DNA from: Neotamlana nanhaiensis
Lineage (GTDB): Bacteria; Bacteroidota; Bacteroidia; Flavobacteriales; Flavobacteriaceae
DNA length: 64,000 nt
NCBI RefSeq assembly: GCF_000943555.1
Contig: NZ_JTDV01000013.1
Coordinates: forward strand, 1 to 64,000
Reading direction: 5' to 3'
Shown: one piece after another, positions 27,875 through 36,193 of the stretch
Position numbering within the stretch: the first letter of the stretch is position 1
Layout of the letters: every line of letters starts with the position of its first letter
Program-made: the position numbers and the translations under genes
Notes under the pieces: generated by a model
Database searches by the model: none
Seen by the model: only the letters and a program-made list of their open reading frames with translations
What the model was told of the DNA's origin: nothing

Positions 27875-29188
27875 ATGAGTTTAAAAGACAAATTATTATC
27901 ATCGCATTTAGTATTCGAAGACCGTTCAGATATGGGGTCGTATGTGAATAATTTAAGAAACGATGCTATAAAAGTTTTCAAAGAAAAAGGCTTTCCTAGC
28001 AAAAAGGAAGAAGCTTGGAAATATACCTCCTTAAACAGTGTTTTAAAAGAGGATTACAGCGTGTTTCCGAAGCAAGAAACAGCGCTCGAATATAAAGATG
28101 TAAAAAAGTATTTCATCCACGATATCGACTCTTATAAAATCATTTTTATCGATGGCAAATACTCATCGCACCTATCGCAAACCACGCACGCAGGTATCGA
28201 TGTTTGCTTAATGTCTTCGGCATTATCAAAACCAAAATACCGTTTGGTTATCGAAAATTATTTCAATAAAGCCGCTAGCGAAGACAGTTTGTCGTCATTA
28301 AATACAGCGTTTTCAAGCGAAGGCGCCTTCATTCACATTCCAAAAAATAAATTGGTAGAAAAACCAATTCAAATTATACATTTCTCAACGGGTAACGAAG
28401 CTGCTACCATGTTACAACCGCGTAATTTAGTGGTGGTAGACGAGAATTCGCATGTGCAAATAATTGAGCGTCATCAAAGTTTAACAAATAATCCTGTTTT
28501 AACCAATAGCGTTACCGAAATTTTTACAGCAAAACGTGCCATTGTAGATTATTACAAAATACAAAACGATAACGAAAATGCATCGTTAATAGACAATACG
28601 TTTATTAAACAAAAGCAAGAAAGTTTGGCATCGGTGCACACCTTTTCGTTCGGTGGAAAATTAATACGTAATAACCTTAATTTTTACCAAAACGGTGAGC
28701 GTATCGATTCTACCCTAAAAGGCGTAACCATTATTGGTAATAAGCAACACGTCGATCATAACACATTAGTACACCATATCGAGCCAAATTGCGAAAGTCA
28801 TCAAGATTACAAAGGTATTTTTAACGATAAATCTACTGGCGTATTTAACGGTAAAGTTGTGGTAGAAAAAGAAGCGCAAAAAACCAATGCCTTTCAAGCT
28901 AATAACAACATTTTAATTAGCGACAAAGCCACTATAAACACCAAACCGCAACTCGAAATTTTTGCCGACGATGTAAAATGTTCACACGGTTGTACCATTG
29001 GTCAGTTAGACGAAAGCGCTATGTTTTACATGCAATCGCGCGGTATTCCTAAAAAAGAAGCCAAAGCCTTATTAATGTATGCTTTTAGTAACGATGTGTT
29101 AAGCTCGGTAAAAATTCCAGAATTAAAACAACGCATTACAAAAATTATAGCCAGCAAATTAGGCGTAAGTTTAGGTTTCGACCTTTAG
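27875..29188 (+). CDS. sufD: Fe-S cluster assembly protein SufD
   Basis: 437 residues. Second scaffold subunit, paralogue of SufB, implicated in iron entry. The N-terminal helical region (residues 1-110) precedes a beta-helix core. The C-terminal block DDVKCSHGCTIGQLDESAMFYMQSRGI contains the conserved functional His. Follows sufC after a 73-nt repetitive spacer. Confidence 0.95.
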   Translation: MSLKDKLLSSHLVFEDRSDMGSYVNNLRNDAIKVFKEKGFPSKKEEAWKYTSLNSVLKEDYSVFPKQETALEYKDVKKYFIHDIDSYKIIFIDGKYSSHLSQTTHAGIDVCLMSSALSKPKYRLVIENYFNKAASEDSLSSLNTAFSSEGAFIHIPKNKLVEKPIQIIHFSTGNEAATMLQPRNLVVVDENSHVQIIERHQSLTNNPVLTNSVTEIFTAKRAIVDYYKIQNDNENASLIDNTFIKQKQESLASVHTFSFGGKLIRNNLNFYQNGERIDSTLKGVTIIGNKQHVDHNTLVHHIEPNCESHQDYKGIFNDKSTGVFNGKVVVEKEAQKTNAFQANNNILISDKATINTKPQLEIFADDVKCSHGCTIGQLDESAMFYMQSRGIPKKEAKALLMYAFSNDVLSSVKIPELKQRITKIIASKLGVSLGFDL

Positions 29189-29205
29189 TGTTAATTTTTT
29201 TTAGA

Positions 29206-29277
29206 AGCTAATCCCGCTTTTGGCAGTCGCTTCCCTATCGGGCGAGCTCCAACAAATGCCTCAATCGGGGCTAAACC
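29206..29277. repeat. Dispersed repeat, CTAATCCCG...CGGGGCTAAA type
   Basis: The tract between sufD and sufS begins GCTAATCCCGCTTTT and ends AATCGGGGCTAAACCC, an imperfect inverted pair. From memory this is a common dispersed flavobacterial element; only one copy is seen here. Confidence 0.5.
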
Positions 29278-29284
29278 CAAAACC

Positions 29285-30499
29285 ATGTTTAAAGTAGATC
29301 AAATACGTAAAGATTTCCCCATACTGTCACGTCAAGTAAACGGTAAACCTTTGGTGTATTTCGATAATGCTGCAACATCGCAAACACCACAACAAGTTAT
29401 CGATGTTATTGTAGATTATTACTCAAACTACAACGCCAATATACATCGTGGTGTACATGCTTTAAGTCAAGAAGCCACCGATGTTTACGAGCAAGCACGA
29501 CATAAAATTCAAGCGCATTTTAATGCAAAACATGCGCACGAAATTATATTTACCTCGGGTACAACGCATGGAATAAATCTAGTAGCCAACGGATTTTCAT
29601 CCATCTTAAAAAAAGGCGATGAAATTATCGTTTCAGCTTTAGAGCATCACAGTAATATTGTGCCTTGGCAAATGCTTTGCAAGCGCACAGGAGCGACTTT
29701 AAAAGTTATTCCAATGAACCAAGCTGGCGAATTGGAAATGGACGTATTCAACGAGTTGCTAAACCAAAATACTAAACTGGTTTTTGTAAATCATATTTCA
29801 AACGCTTTGGGTACTATAAACTCAATAGAATATATCATCGAAAAAGCCCACAGCGTTGGTGCAGCCGTTTTGGTGGATGGCGCACAATCGTGCCCACATA
29901 TAAAACCCGATGTTCAAGATTTGGATGTCGATTTTTATGTAGCTTCAGCCCACAAAATGTGTGGACCAACAGGTGTTGGTATGCTTTACGGAAAAGAGGA
30001 ATGGCTTAACAAACTACCGCCATATCAAGGTGGTGGCGAAATGATTGCCGAAGTTACTTTCGAAAAAACAACTTACGCCGCTTTACCGCATAAATTTGAA
30101 GCCGGTACCCCAAACATTTGTGGTGGCATCGCTTTTGGTGCAGCTATCGATTATATGAATGCCATAGGTTTCGATACTATTGCCACTTACGAACACGAAC
30201 TTTTAGAATACGCCACAGAAAAACTTTCAAGCATTGACGGTTTAAAAATTTACGGTACTTCCAAACATAAAACATCGGTAATCTCATTTAATTTAGAAGG
30301 TATTCATCCTTACGATGTTGGCACTATTCTCGACAAATTAGGCATTGCGGTTCGTACAGGTCACCATTGCGCACAACCCATTATGGATTATTTTAAAATT
30401 CCAGGAACTGTGCGAGCATCTTTCGCATTCTACAACACCAAAGTCGAAATTGATGCCTTAGTGGAAGGCGTTATAAAAGCAAAAATGATGTTGAGTTAA
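29285..30499 (+). CDS. sufS: Cysteine desulfurase SufS
   Basis: 404 residues. PLP enzyme that takes sulfur from L-cysteine and passes it as persulfide to SufE. The PLP Lys lies in VASAHKMCGPTGVG, the catalytic Cys in RTGHHCAQPIM, and the substrate-binding region in YFDNAATSQTP near the start. Group II desulfurase, consistent with the separate SufE encoded 1 kb downstream. Confidence 0.96.
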   Translation: MFKVDQIRKDFPILSRQVNGKPLVYFDNAATSQTPQQVIDVIVDYYSNYNANIHRGVHALSQEATDVYEQARHKIQAHFNAKHAHEIIFTSGTTHGINLVANGFSSILKKGDEIIVSALEHHSNIVPWQMLCKRTGATLKVIPMNQAGELEMDVFNELLNQNTKLVFVNHISNALGTINSIEYIIEKAHSVGAAVLVDGAQSCPHIKPDVQDLDVDFYVASAHKMCGPTGVGMLYGKEEWLNKLPPYQGGGEMIAEVTFEKTTYAALPHKFEAGTPNICGGIAFGAAIDYMNAIGFDTIATYEHELLEYATEKLSSIDGLKIYGTSKHKTSVISFNLEGIHPYDVGTILDKLGIAVRTGHHCAQPIMDYFKIPGTVRASFAFYNTKVEIDALVEGVIKAKMMLS

Positions 30500-30550
30500 G
30501 TTTGGTTTTCTTTTTGTAGTAAGTATTTCAGAATTAATAAAAAAATAATT

Positions 30551-31339
30551 ATGAAAAGTATATTACTCGCTTTCGCATTCGTGTTATTAAAATGCGGTGG
30601 CGATGCTTCAAACCAAAAGACCATGCAAATTAATGAAACTCAAAATTTAGATTCGTTCCCAGAATTACACGGCGATTACACCATTAATAAGTTGCATGGC
30701 GACGATGTTTCAACCTTTAATTTAAAAATAAATTTCGATAAAGAAACCCAAAAAGTATATGGTTTTTCGGGATGTAATCGGTTTTTTGGTACGTTTAGTT
30801 TAAATAATTCTACCTTGGCATTTAACAATATGGCATCAACAAAGCGTATGTGTCGTCCAGAATTGGTGTCTACAGAAAATGCCCTGTTAAAAGCCTTAAA
30901 CGAAGCCGATTCTGTAACATTTACCAATACTGGTTTTTCGGTGTTTAATAATGGTAATTTGCTTTTATCTGCCTTAAATGAAAATGTAACCTCAATAGTT
31001 TATAAAGCGACATCGCGAGGTTTTTTTAAAGAAGTTGTAATCGATGAAGATAATGTGTCAACTGCAATAAAACGCGGTGGTACACCAGTAAAAAAGGCCT
31101 GTGAAAAAGCAAGCTGGGATCAGGTACTGGTTTTGCTGAATGCTATCGACTTTAATAAAATATCAGAATTAAAAGCACCAAGTAAAAAGTATGCTTTCGA
31201 TGGTGCAGCTCTTGCTCATCTAACTATTATTAAAAACGGTAAAACCTACGAGTCAGCGCCGTTCGATCATGGTAATCCGCCAAAAGAAATCGCAAATCTT
31301 GTTAAAGAAATCTTATCTCTTTCAGAAAACATTGAATAG
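30551..31339 (+). CDS. META-domain exported protein
   Basis: 262 residues with a short hydrophobic signal. A possible lipoprotein Cys is in LLKCGG, although Lys at -1 makes it a weak lipobox. Residues about 35-150 match the META/HslJ domain (YGFSGCNRFFGTFSL, ASTKRMCRPELVSTENALLKAL). The C-terminal 110 residues are a second domain (RGFFKEVVID, ASWDQVLVLLN, APSKKYAFDGAALA). META proteins are linked to heat shock or metal/antibiotic stress in other bacteria. Its presence between sufS and sufE may reflect stress co-regulation. Confidence 0.8.
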   Translation: MKSILLAFAFVLLKCGGDASNQKTMQINETQNLDSFPELHGDYTINKLHGDDVSTFNLKINFDKETQKVYGFSGCNRFFGTFSLNNSTLAFNNMASTKRMCRPELVSTENALLKALNEADSVTFTNTGFSVFNNGNLLLSALNENVTSIVYKATSRGFFKEVVIDEDNVSTAIKRGGTPVKKACEKASWDQVLVLLNAIDFNKISELKAPSKKYAFDGAALAHLTIIKNGKTYESAPFDHGNPPKEIANLVKEILSLSENIE

Positions 31340-31362
31340 CAATAATTCTTATTGTATTTTTG
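31332..31362 (+). promoter_or_regulatory. Internal promoter before sufE
   Basis: TTG at 31332-31334, 20 nt, then TATTTTTG at 31355-31362. A good Bacteroidota match that would give a leader of about 90 nt and allow sufE onward to be expressed apart from sufABCDS. Confidence 0.55.
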
Positions 31363-31457
31363 TTTCTCAATTTAAGTTGTTGGGTTGAGTAATGTTGAAA
31401 TTGGTTCATTTTCAATAGTTAAGTAAAATCTTTCAACTTTTAAAATAATGTAAAAAC

Positions 31458-31880
31458 GTGACGATAGAAGCTATTCAAAACGAAATTATAGACGAGTTCT
31501 CAATGTTTGAAGATTGGGAAGAACGTTACCAATATATGATTGATTTAGGGAAAGATTTACCCTTAATTGACGACCAATATAAAACCGATGATAATATTAT
31601 TAAAGGCTGCCAAAGTAAAGTATGGGTACACGCCGAAATGAATGATAATAAAGTGGCTTTTACAGCCGATAGCGATGCCATTATAACTAAAGGTATTATT
31701 GCTATTTTAATTCGTGTATTCTCAAATCAGCATCCAAAAGATATTATTGAAGCTAACACCGATTTTATTGATAAAATTGGCTTAAAAGAACATTTGTCGC
31801 CAACACGCGCCAACGGTTTAGTAAGCATGATTAAACAACTTAAAATGTATGCTATAGCGTACCAAACACAACTTAATTAA
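31458..31880 (+). CDS. sufE: SufE family sulfur-transfer protein
   Basis: 140 residues from a GTG start. Accepts persulfide from SufS and delivers it to SufB. The catalytic Cys is in NIIKGCQSKVWVH. Family length and fold pattern (EEIIDEF-type helix, then WEERYQYMIDLG) fit. No ATG lies at a suitable position, so GTG is preferred. Confidence 0.93.
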   Translation: MTIEAIQNEIIDEFSMFEDWEERYQYMIDLGKDLPLIDDQYKTDDNIIKGCQSKVWVHAEMNDNKVAFTADSDAIITKGIIAILIRVFSNQHPKDIIEANTDFIDKIGLKEHLSPTRANGLVSMIKQLKMYAIAYQTQLN

Positions 31881-31957
31881 GTTAATTTGTTGAGCCGTTT
31901 CTTTGTTAAGAAAGCAATTAAACGTATTAACAGATAAACGAATAAACATTTAATAAA

Positions 31958-32284
31958 ATGAGTGATTCAACAATAGATACTGCCGAATTAGGCGAAAAAA
32001 TAGTTCGTGTCCTTAAAACCATTTTCGATCCAGAAATACCTGTTGATATTTACGAACTTGGATTAATTTACGATGTATTTGTAAATGAAGATAACGACGT
32101 TAAAATTTTAATGACGCTTACAACACCTAATTGCCCTGTGGCCGAAACGCTTCCGCAAGAGGTTGAAGAAAAAGTAAAATCGTTAGACGAGGTGAACAAC
32201 GCCGAGGTAGAAATTACTTTCGATCCGCCATGGACTCAAGAATTAATGAGTGAAGAAGCGAAGCTAGAATTGGGGATGCTTTAA
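31958..32284 (+). CDS. MIP18/DUF59 family Fe-S maturation protein (SufT-like)
   Basis: 108 residues, DUF59 domain. The conserved acidic FDPEIPVDIYELGLIY and the reactive-Cys motif TTPNCPVAETLP are both present. Proteins of this family act late in Fe-S protein maturation and sit at this position in many Bacteroidota suf operons. Follows sufE by 77 nt. Confidence 0.92.
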   Translation: MSDSTIDTAELGEKIVRVLKTIFDPEIPVDIYELGLIYDVFVNEDNDVKILMTLTTPNCPVAETLPQEVEEKVKSLDEVNNAEVEITFDPPWTQELMSEEAKLELGML

Positions 32285-32290
32285 TGTTTA

Positions 32291-32344
32291 GTTGCAGTCT
32301 TAGTCGCAGTATTCAGTCTCAGTCTCAGTCGCAGTGTTCAGTAA
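32291..32344. repeat. CAGTCT/CAGTCG short tandem repeat
   Basis: Non-coding gap made of near-tandem six-base words (CAGTCT, TAGTCG, CAGTCTCAGTCTCAGTCG). Same flavour as 27809-27870 in this operon. Confidence 0.6.
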
Positions 32345-32374
32345 CGGCTTAACGCTACATTATTAATAAAAAAA

Positions 32375-32719
32375 ATGTCATTTATGGAAAATCCTGTTAT
32401 AAAAAGTACCGATGGTTTTGAGGCTTTAAGTCCAGATCTTAATCGTAAAGTGGTGCATTTAAATGATCTTATGGTAACGGTTATTGAGTTTAGTAACGGC
32501 CCCATGGAACAACCCGATCCGCCACACAAACACCCACACGAACAAATTACTTATGTTGCGAGTGGTTCTTTAAAACTGTTTGTAGAAGACGAAGAATTTA
32601 CTTTAAATGAAGGTGATGTTTTCAAAATAGCATCAAACCTAAACCATTGCATACAAACGTTAACCGAAAACGTAAAGTTGATAGATAGCTTCGCGCCAAT
32701 TCGTGAAGACTTTTTATAA
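32375..32719 (+). CDS. Cupin domain protein
   Basis: 114 residues forming a single cupin barrel. Motif 1 PDPPHKHPHEQITYVASGSLKLFV carries two His and a Glu; motif 2 EGDVFKIASNLNHCIQTL carries the third His. It is likely a small metal-binding cytosolic protein; substrate unknown. It and the following ABC exporter are inserted between the DUF59 and DUF2480 genes, which I recall as near neighbours in related genomes. Confidence 0.85.
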   Translation: MSFMENPVIKSTDGFEALSPDLNRKVVHLNDLMVTVIEFSNGPMEQPDPPHKHPHEQITYVASGSLKLFVEDEEFTLNEGDVFKIASNLNHCIQTLTENVKLIDSFAPIREDFL

Positions 32720-32776
32720 TCGGTAGTTGCTAATTGCCATAAACTGAAATAGGCATACCCAAAAAACAATACTTGT

Positions 32777-34612
32777 ATGGCTAAACGCGTTCCTAAATCA
32801 TTAAAAGATGGCAAAACAACCAGTTTCAAATCCTTATTTAATGCTTTACGATTTATTCCCAGATTCTTTAAAGAAATTTGGAATGTAAACAAAAAACTGT
32901 TTTTACTTTCGGCTTTTTGCAGGCTTATTGGTGCTTTGCTTCCAGTAATTATTTTATGGATTGGTAAGGAAATTATCGATGAAATTATTCTTCAAACATC
33001 ACTAGAAAATAGTTATTATACCAAACTATGGACTTACGTTAGCATAGAATTTGGGTTGGTAATTCTGTCCGATTTAATTAGTAGAGCCATTTCGCTAACC
33101 GACGGTATTTTAGGCGACCAGTATAATATTGCCACCTCGGTAACTATCATAAAAAAGACTAATCAAATTAATATTAGTTTACTTGAAGATTCCGAGTTTT
33201 ACGATAAACTAGAACGCGCTAGAACGCAAACCACAGGTCGAGTAGATTTAATGTCTAACATTCTTGGGCAATTGCAAAGTGTCATCTCGATTTCTACGCT
33301 GGTTGCTGGTTTAATTTTTTTCGATCCGTATTTAATTATTCTGTTGCTTTTAAGCATTATTCCATCGTTTATAAACGAAATATATTTTAGCCAGCAACAA
33401 TACTCTTTAGCCAGAAGTTGGACCTCGGAACGTCGCGAGCTAGATTATTTAAGATTTATTGGTGCAAATGATAAAACGGTTAAAGAAGTTAAGCTATTCA
33501 GTTTAACAGATTTTATTGTAAATCGTTTTAAAAACCTGTCGTTAGAGTATTTTCATCTTAATAAAAAATTAGCCATAAAACGCTCTTCTTTAGGATTCCT
33601 TTTTAATGTTTTAGGTTCCTTAAGTTACTACGCCGCCTATGTTTTTATAATTTATCGGGTGCTTTCTGGTGTTATTAGTTTAGGTGAATTAACATTTTTA
33701 TCAGGGTCGTTTAACCGACTCATGAAGAATTTACAAGACTTCTTTTCTAGGTTTACACGTATCTCGCAAAGTGCGCTGTTCTTACAAGATTATTTCGAGT
33801 TTATAGATATAAAAATCGATGAGAAAGCTAAAGAAGATGTGCCGTTACCTAAGGAAATTAAACATGGTTTTGAATTTAAAAACGTGCGCTTTTCATATCC
33901 TGAATCCGATCAAGAAATTCTAAAAGGTATTAATTTCACCTTAAAAGCAGGTGAAAAAATGGCGTTTGTTGGTCAAAATGGTGCTGGAAAAACCACACTA
34001 ACGAAGTTATTGTTGCGTTTTTACGAGCCAACATCTGGTGAAGTTTTATTAGATGGCATCAATATTAACCGATTTAACAAAGCAGAATACCAAACCTTCT
34101 TTGGTGTTATTTTCCAAGATTTCTTTCGTTATGAATTTACCGTGAAAGAAAACATCGCCGTTGGAAATATTAACGAAATAGAAAATCAGCTAAAAATTGA
34201 AGATGCTGCAAACTTAAGTTTAGCCAACGATGTGGTTTCAGAACTCAAAGACGGATACAATCAACAATTAGGAAAACGCTTTTTAAACGGACAAGAACTT
34301 TCTGGCGGACAATGGCAAAAAGTAGCCCTGGCAAGAGCTTACATGAAGGATGCTAACGTTATTATATTAGATGAGCCTACTTCGGCACTGGATGCGAAAG
34401 CCGAAAGCGAAGTTTTTGGACGATTTATTGGGCTAACTGAAAACAAAACAAGTATTATAATTTCACACCGATTTAGCACCGTAAGGCAGGCTGATAGAAT
34501 TTTAGTTCTAGAACATGGTAAAGTCATTGAAATTGGTTCACACCAACAATTAATGCAAAATAACGGCCTTTACTCGCAGTTATTTTCCTTACAAGCAGAA
34601 GGTTACAAATAA
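32777..34612 (+). CDS. ABC exporter, fused membrane and ATPase domains
   Basis: 611 residues. The N-terminal ABC transporter membrane domain has about six helices (residues 35-345). The nucleotide-binding domain is about 365-605 with Walker A GQNGAGKTT, Q-loop FQDFFRYEFT, signature LSGGQWQKVALARA, Walker B VIILDEPTSALD and H-loop IISHRFST. It should act as a homodimeric or heterodimeric exporter in the inner membrane. Substrate cannot be read; lipid, peptide and drug exporters share this layout. Confidence 0.92.
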   Translation: MAKRVPKSLKDGKTTSFKSLFNALRFIPRFFKEIWNVNKKLFLLSAFCRLIGALLPVIILWIGKEIIDEIILQTSLENSYYTKLWTYVSIEFGLVILSDLISRAISLTDGILGDQYNIATSVTIIKKTNQINISLLEDSEFYDKLERARTQTTGRVDLMSNILGQLQSVISISTLVAGLIFFDPYLIILLLLSIIPSFINEIYFSQQQYSLARSWTSERRELDYLRFIGANDKTVKEVKLFSLTDFIVNRFKNLSLEYFHLNKKLAIKRSSLGFLFNVLGSLSYYAAYVFIIYRVLSGVISLGELTFLSGSFNRLMKNLQDFFSRFTRISQSALFLQDYFEFIDIKIDEKAKEDVPLPKEIKHGFEFKNVRFSYPESDQEILKGINFTLKAGEKMAFVGQNGAGKTTLTKLLLRFYEPTSGEVLLDGININRFNKAEYQTFFGVIFQDFFRYEFTVKENIAVGNINEIENQLKIEDAANLSLANDVVSELKDGYNQQLGKRFLNGQELSGGQWQKVALARAYMKDANVIILDEPTSALDAKAESEVFGRFIGLTENKTSIIISHRFSTVRQADRILVLEHGKVIEIGSHQQLMQNNGLYSQLFSLQAEGYK

Positions 34613-34631
34613 AATTAGTTAATTTTACATT

Positions 34632-35138
34632 ATGGCAGACGAAATAATAAATCGCGTAGCGAATAGCAAACTGGTTACTTTAGATTTGGAAGATTTTTAT
34701 CCTGAAGGAGAACGTGTCCTTTTCGATATTAAGGATTGGCTTTTTGAAGGTTTTGTTCTTCGTGAAAAAGATTTTAGGGCACAAGTAATCGCGCACGATT
34801 GGTCGCAATATCAAAATCAATACGTAGCATTAACTTGCAGTAGCGATGCTATTATTCCGGGTTGGGCGTATATGCTTTTAAGCGTTCATTTAGAACCTTA
34901 TGCTAAAAAAATAGTCATTGGTGATTTGGAAACTTTAGAAACAGCTATTTATCAAGATATTATTGCGAGTTTACCTGTAATTGAATACGAAAACAAGCCT
35001 GTTATTATTAAAGGTTGCTCGAAAAAACCCGTGCCGCAAAACGCGTATATTATGATGGCCACCAAGCTAAAACCTGTGGCAAAATCTATTATGTATGGCG
35101 AAGCCTGCTCGTCGGTGCCGCTTTTCAAAAAAAAATAA
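34632..35138 (+). CDS. DUF2480 family protein
   Basis: 168 residues, soluble. Matches the DUF2480 family restricted mainly to Bacteroidota (ADEIINRVANSKLVTLDLEDFYPEGERV, DIKDWLFEGFVLREKDFR, CSSDAIIPGWAYMLL, KGCSKKPVPQNAY). Three conserved Cys could bind metal or a cluster, which would suit its place at the end of the suf locus, but that is inference. Start 20 nt after the ABC exporter. Confidence 0.88.
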   Translation: MADEIINRVANSKLVTLDLEDFYPEGERVLFDIKDWLFEGFVLREKDFRAQVIAHDWSQYQNQYVALTCSSDAIIPGWAYMLLSVHLEPYAKKIVIGDLETLETAIYQDIIASLPVIEYENKPVIIKGCSKKPVPQNAYIMMATKLKPVAKSIMYGEACSSVPLFKKK

Positions 35139-35177
35139 TTTTAATGTGACTCTAAACTAAAGGCGGGGTCTTAAACG

Positions 35178-35185
35178 TATATTTG
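35178..35185 (+). promoter_or_regulatory. -7 box before the DUF3078 gene
   Basis: TATATTTG, 23 nt before the start codon at 35209. No clear TTG at -33. Confidence 0.55.
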
Positions 35186-35208
35186 CAAAGAAAAATAAAT
35201 AATTCACA

Positions 35209-36138
35209 ATGAAAAAAACACTTTTACTAGCTCTATGTTTTATTGGAGTATTCTCGTTAAACGCGCAAACTAAAGAAGAATTACAAGCGCAAAAAGCCGA
35301 AAAGCAGGCTATTGCCGATAAAGCGCAAGCTGAAGCCAATGCATTGCAAGCGCAAATTGATGCCTTACCAGGATGGAGAACTGGTGCTTTTGGTACTATT
35401 GGTGGTTCGCTATCTAGCTTTAACAACTGGTATGCGCAAGATAAACCAAACAACAACTCTGGTAATATTGGTTTTACTTTTAATGCCTTTGCCAATTTAA
35501 TTGAAGACAAATTCTTCTGGAGAAACGCCCTAACAACAAACTTAAGCTGGGTAAAATTAGATGATAAAGATAATGATACAGATGAAGACGATAGCTTCGA
35601 ACCAACTACCGATGTATTTAATATCACATCGCTTTACGGTAGAAACTTAACAAAAACATTGGCAGCTTCTGCGTTAATGGAATACAGAACAACGATATTA
35701 AACAATTTTAACGATCCTGGATATTTAGATCTAGGTGTTGGTGCTACTTGGACACCAATTACTAATTTAATTGTGGTGGTTCACCCATTAAACTACAACT
35801 TTGTTTTTGCTGATAACGATGCGGTTTTCGAGTCATCGATGGGTGCTAAAATTGTAGCAGATTATACTAGACAACTTGGAGCAATTGGTTTTAAAACCAA
35901 CTTATCAATGTTTCAAAGTTATAAATCAAGCGATTTATCAAACTTAACTTGGACGAACTCGTTTAGCTACACCCTTTGGAAAATGATTGGTGTTGGTTTC
36001 GATTTTGGTTTACGTAGCAACAAACAAGAAGCATTAAACTATGCTTTAGCTCAAGATCCTGCAACAGCAACTGGTTTTGATGATGTTGATAACGATTTAC
36101 AAACGTACTGGACTTTAGGATTAAGTTATAAATTCTAA
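35209..36138 (+). CDS. DUF3078 family exported protein
   Basis: 309 residues. Signal peptide (LALCFIGVFSLNAQ), then a short Ala/Gln-rich helix (residues 20-50) and a beta-rich outer-membrane-like domain (WRTGAFGTIGGSLSSFNNWY, FFWRNALTTNLSW, final YKF). DUF3078 proteins are Bacteroidota outer-membrane proteins of unknown role, frequently next to DUF2480. It has its own -7 box, and a strong hairpin ends the transcript. Confidence 0.88.
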   Translation: MKKTLLLALCFIGVFSLNAQTKEELQAQKAEKQAIADKAQAEANALQAQIDALPGWRTGAFGTIGGSLSSFNNWYAQDKPNNNSGNIGFTFNAFANLIEDKFFWRNALTTNLSWVKLDDKDNDTDEDDSFEPTTDVFNITSLYGRNLTKTLAASALMEYRTTILNNFNDPGYLDLGVGATWTPITNLIVVVHPLNYNFVFADNDAVFESSMGAKIVADYTRQLGAIGFKTNLSMFQSYKSSDLSNLTWTNSFSYTLWKMIGVGFDFGLRSNKQEALNYALAQDPATATGFDDVDNDLQTYWTLGLSYKF

Positions 36139-36160
36139 AAGTTTAATAAGTTTTAACTAA

Positions 36161-36191
36161 AAACCCGTTAGTTTTTAAAACTAACGGGTTT
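36161..36191. terminator. Bidirectional terminator
   Basis: 14-bp perfect stem AAACCCGTTAGTTT (36161-36174) / AAACTAACGGGTTT (36178-36191) with A-run and T-run. It separates the convergent DUF3078 and penicillin-binding protein genes and touches the latter's stop. Confidence 0.9.
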
Positions 36192-36193
36192 TT

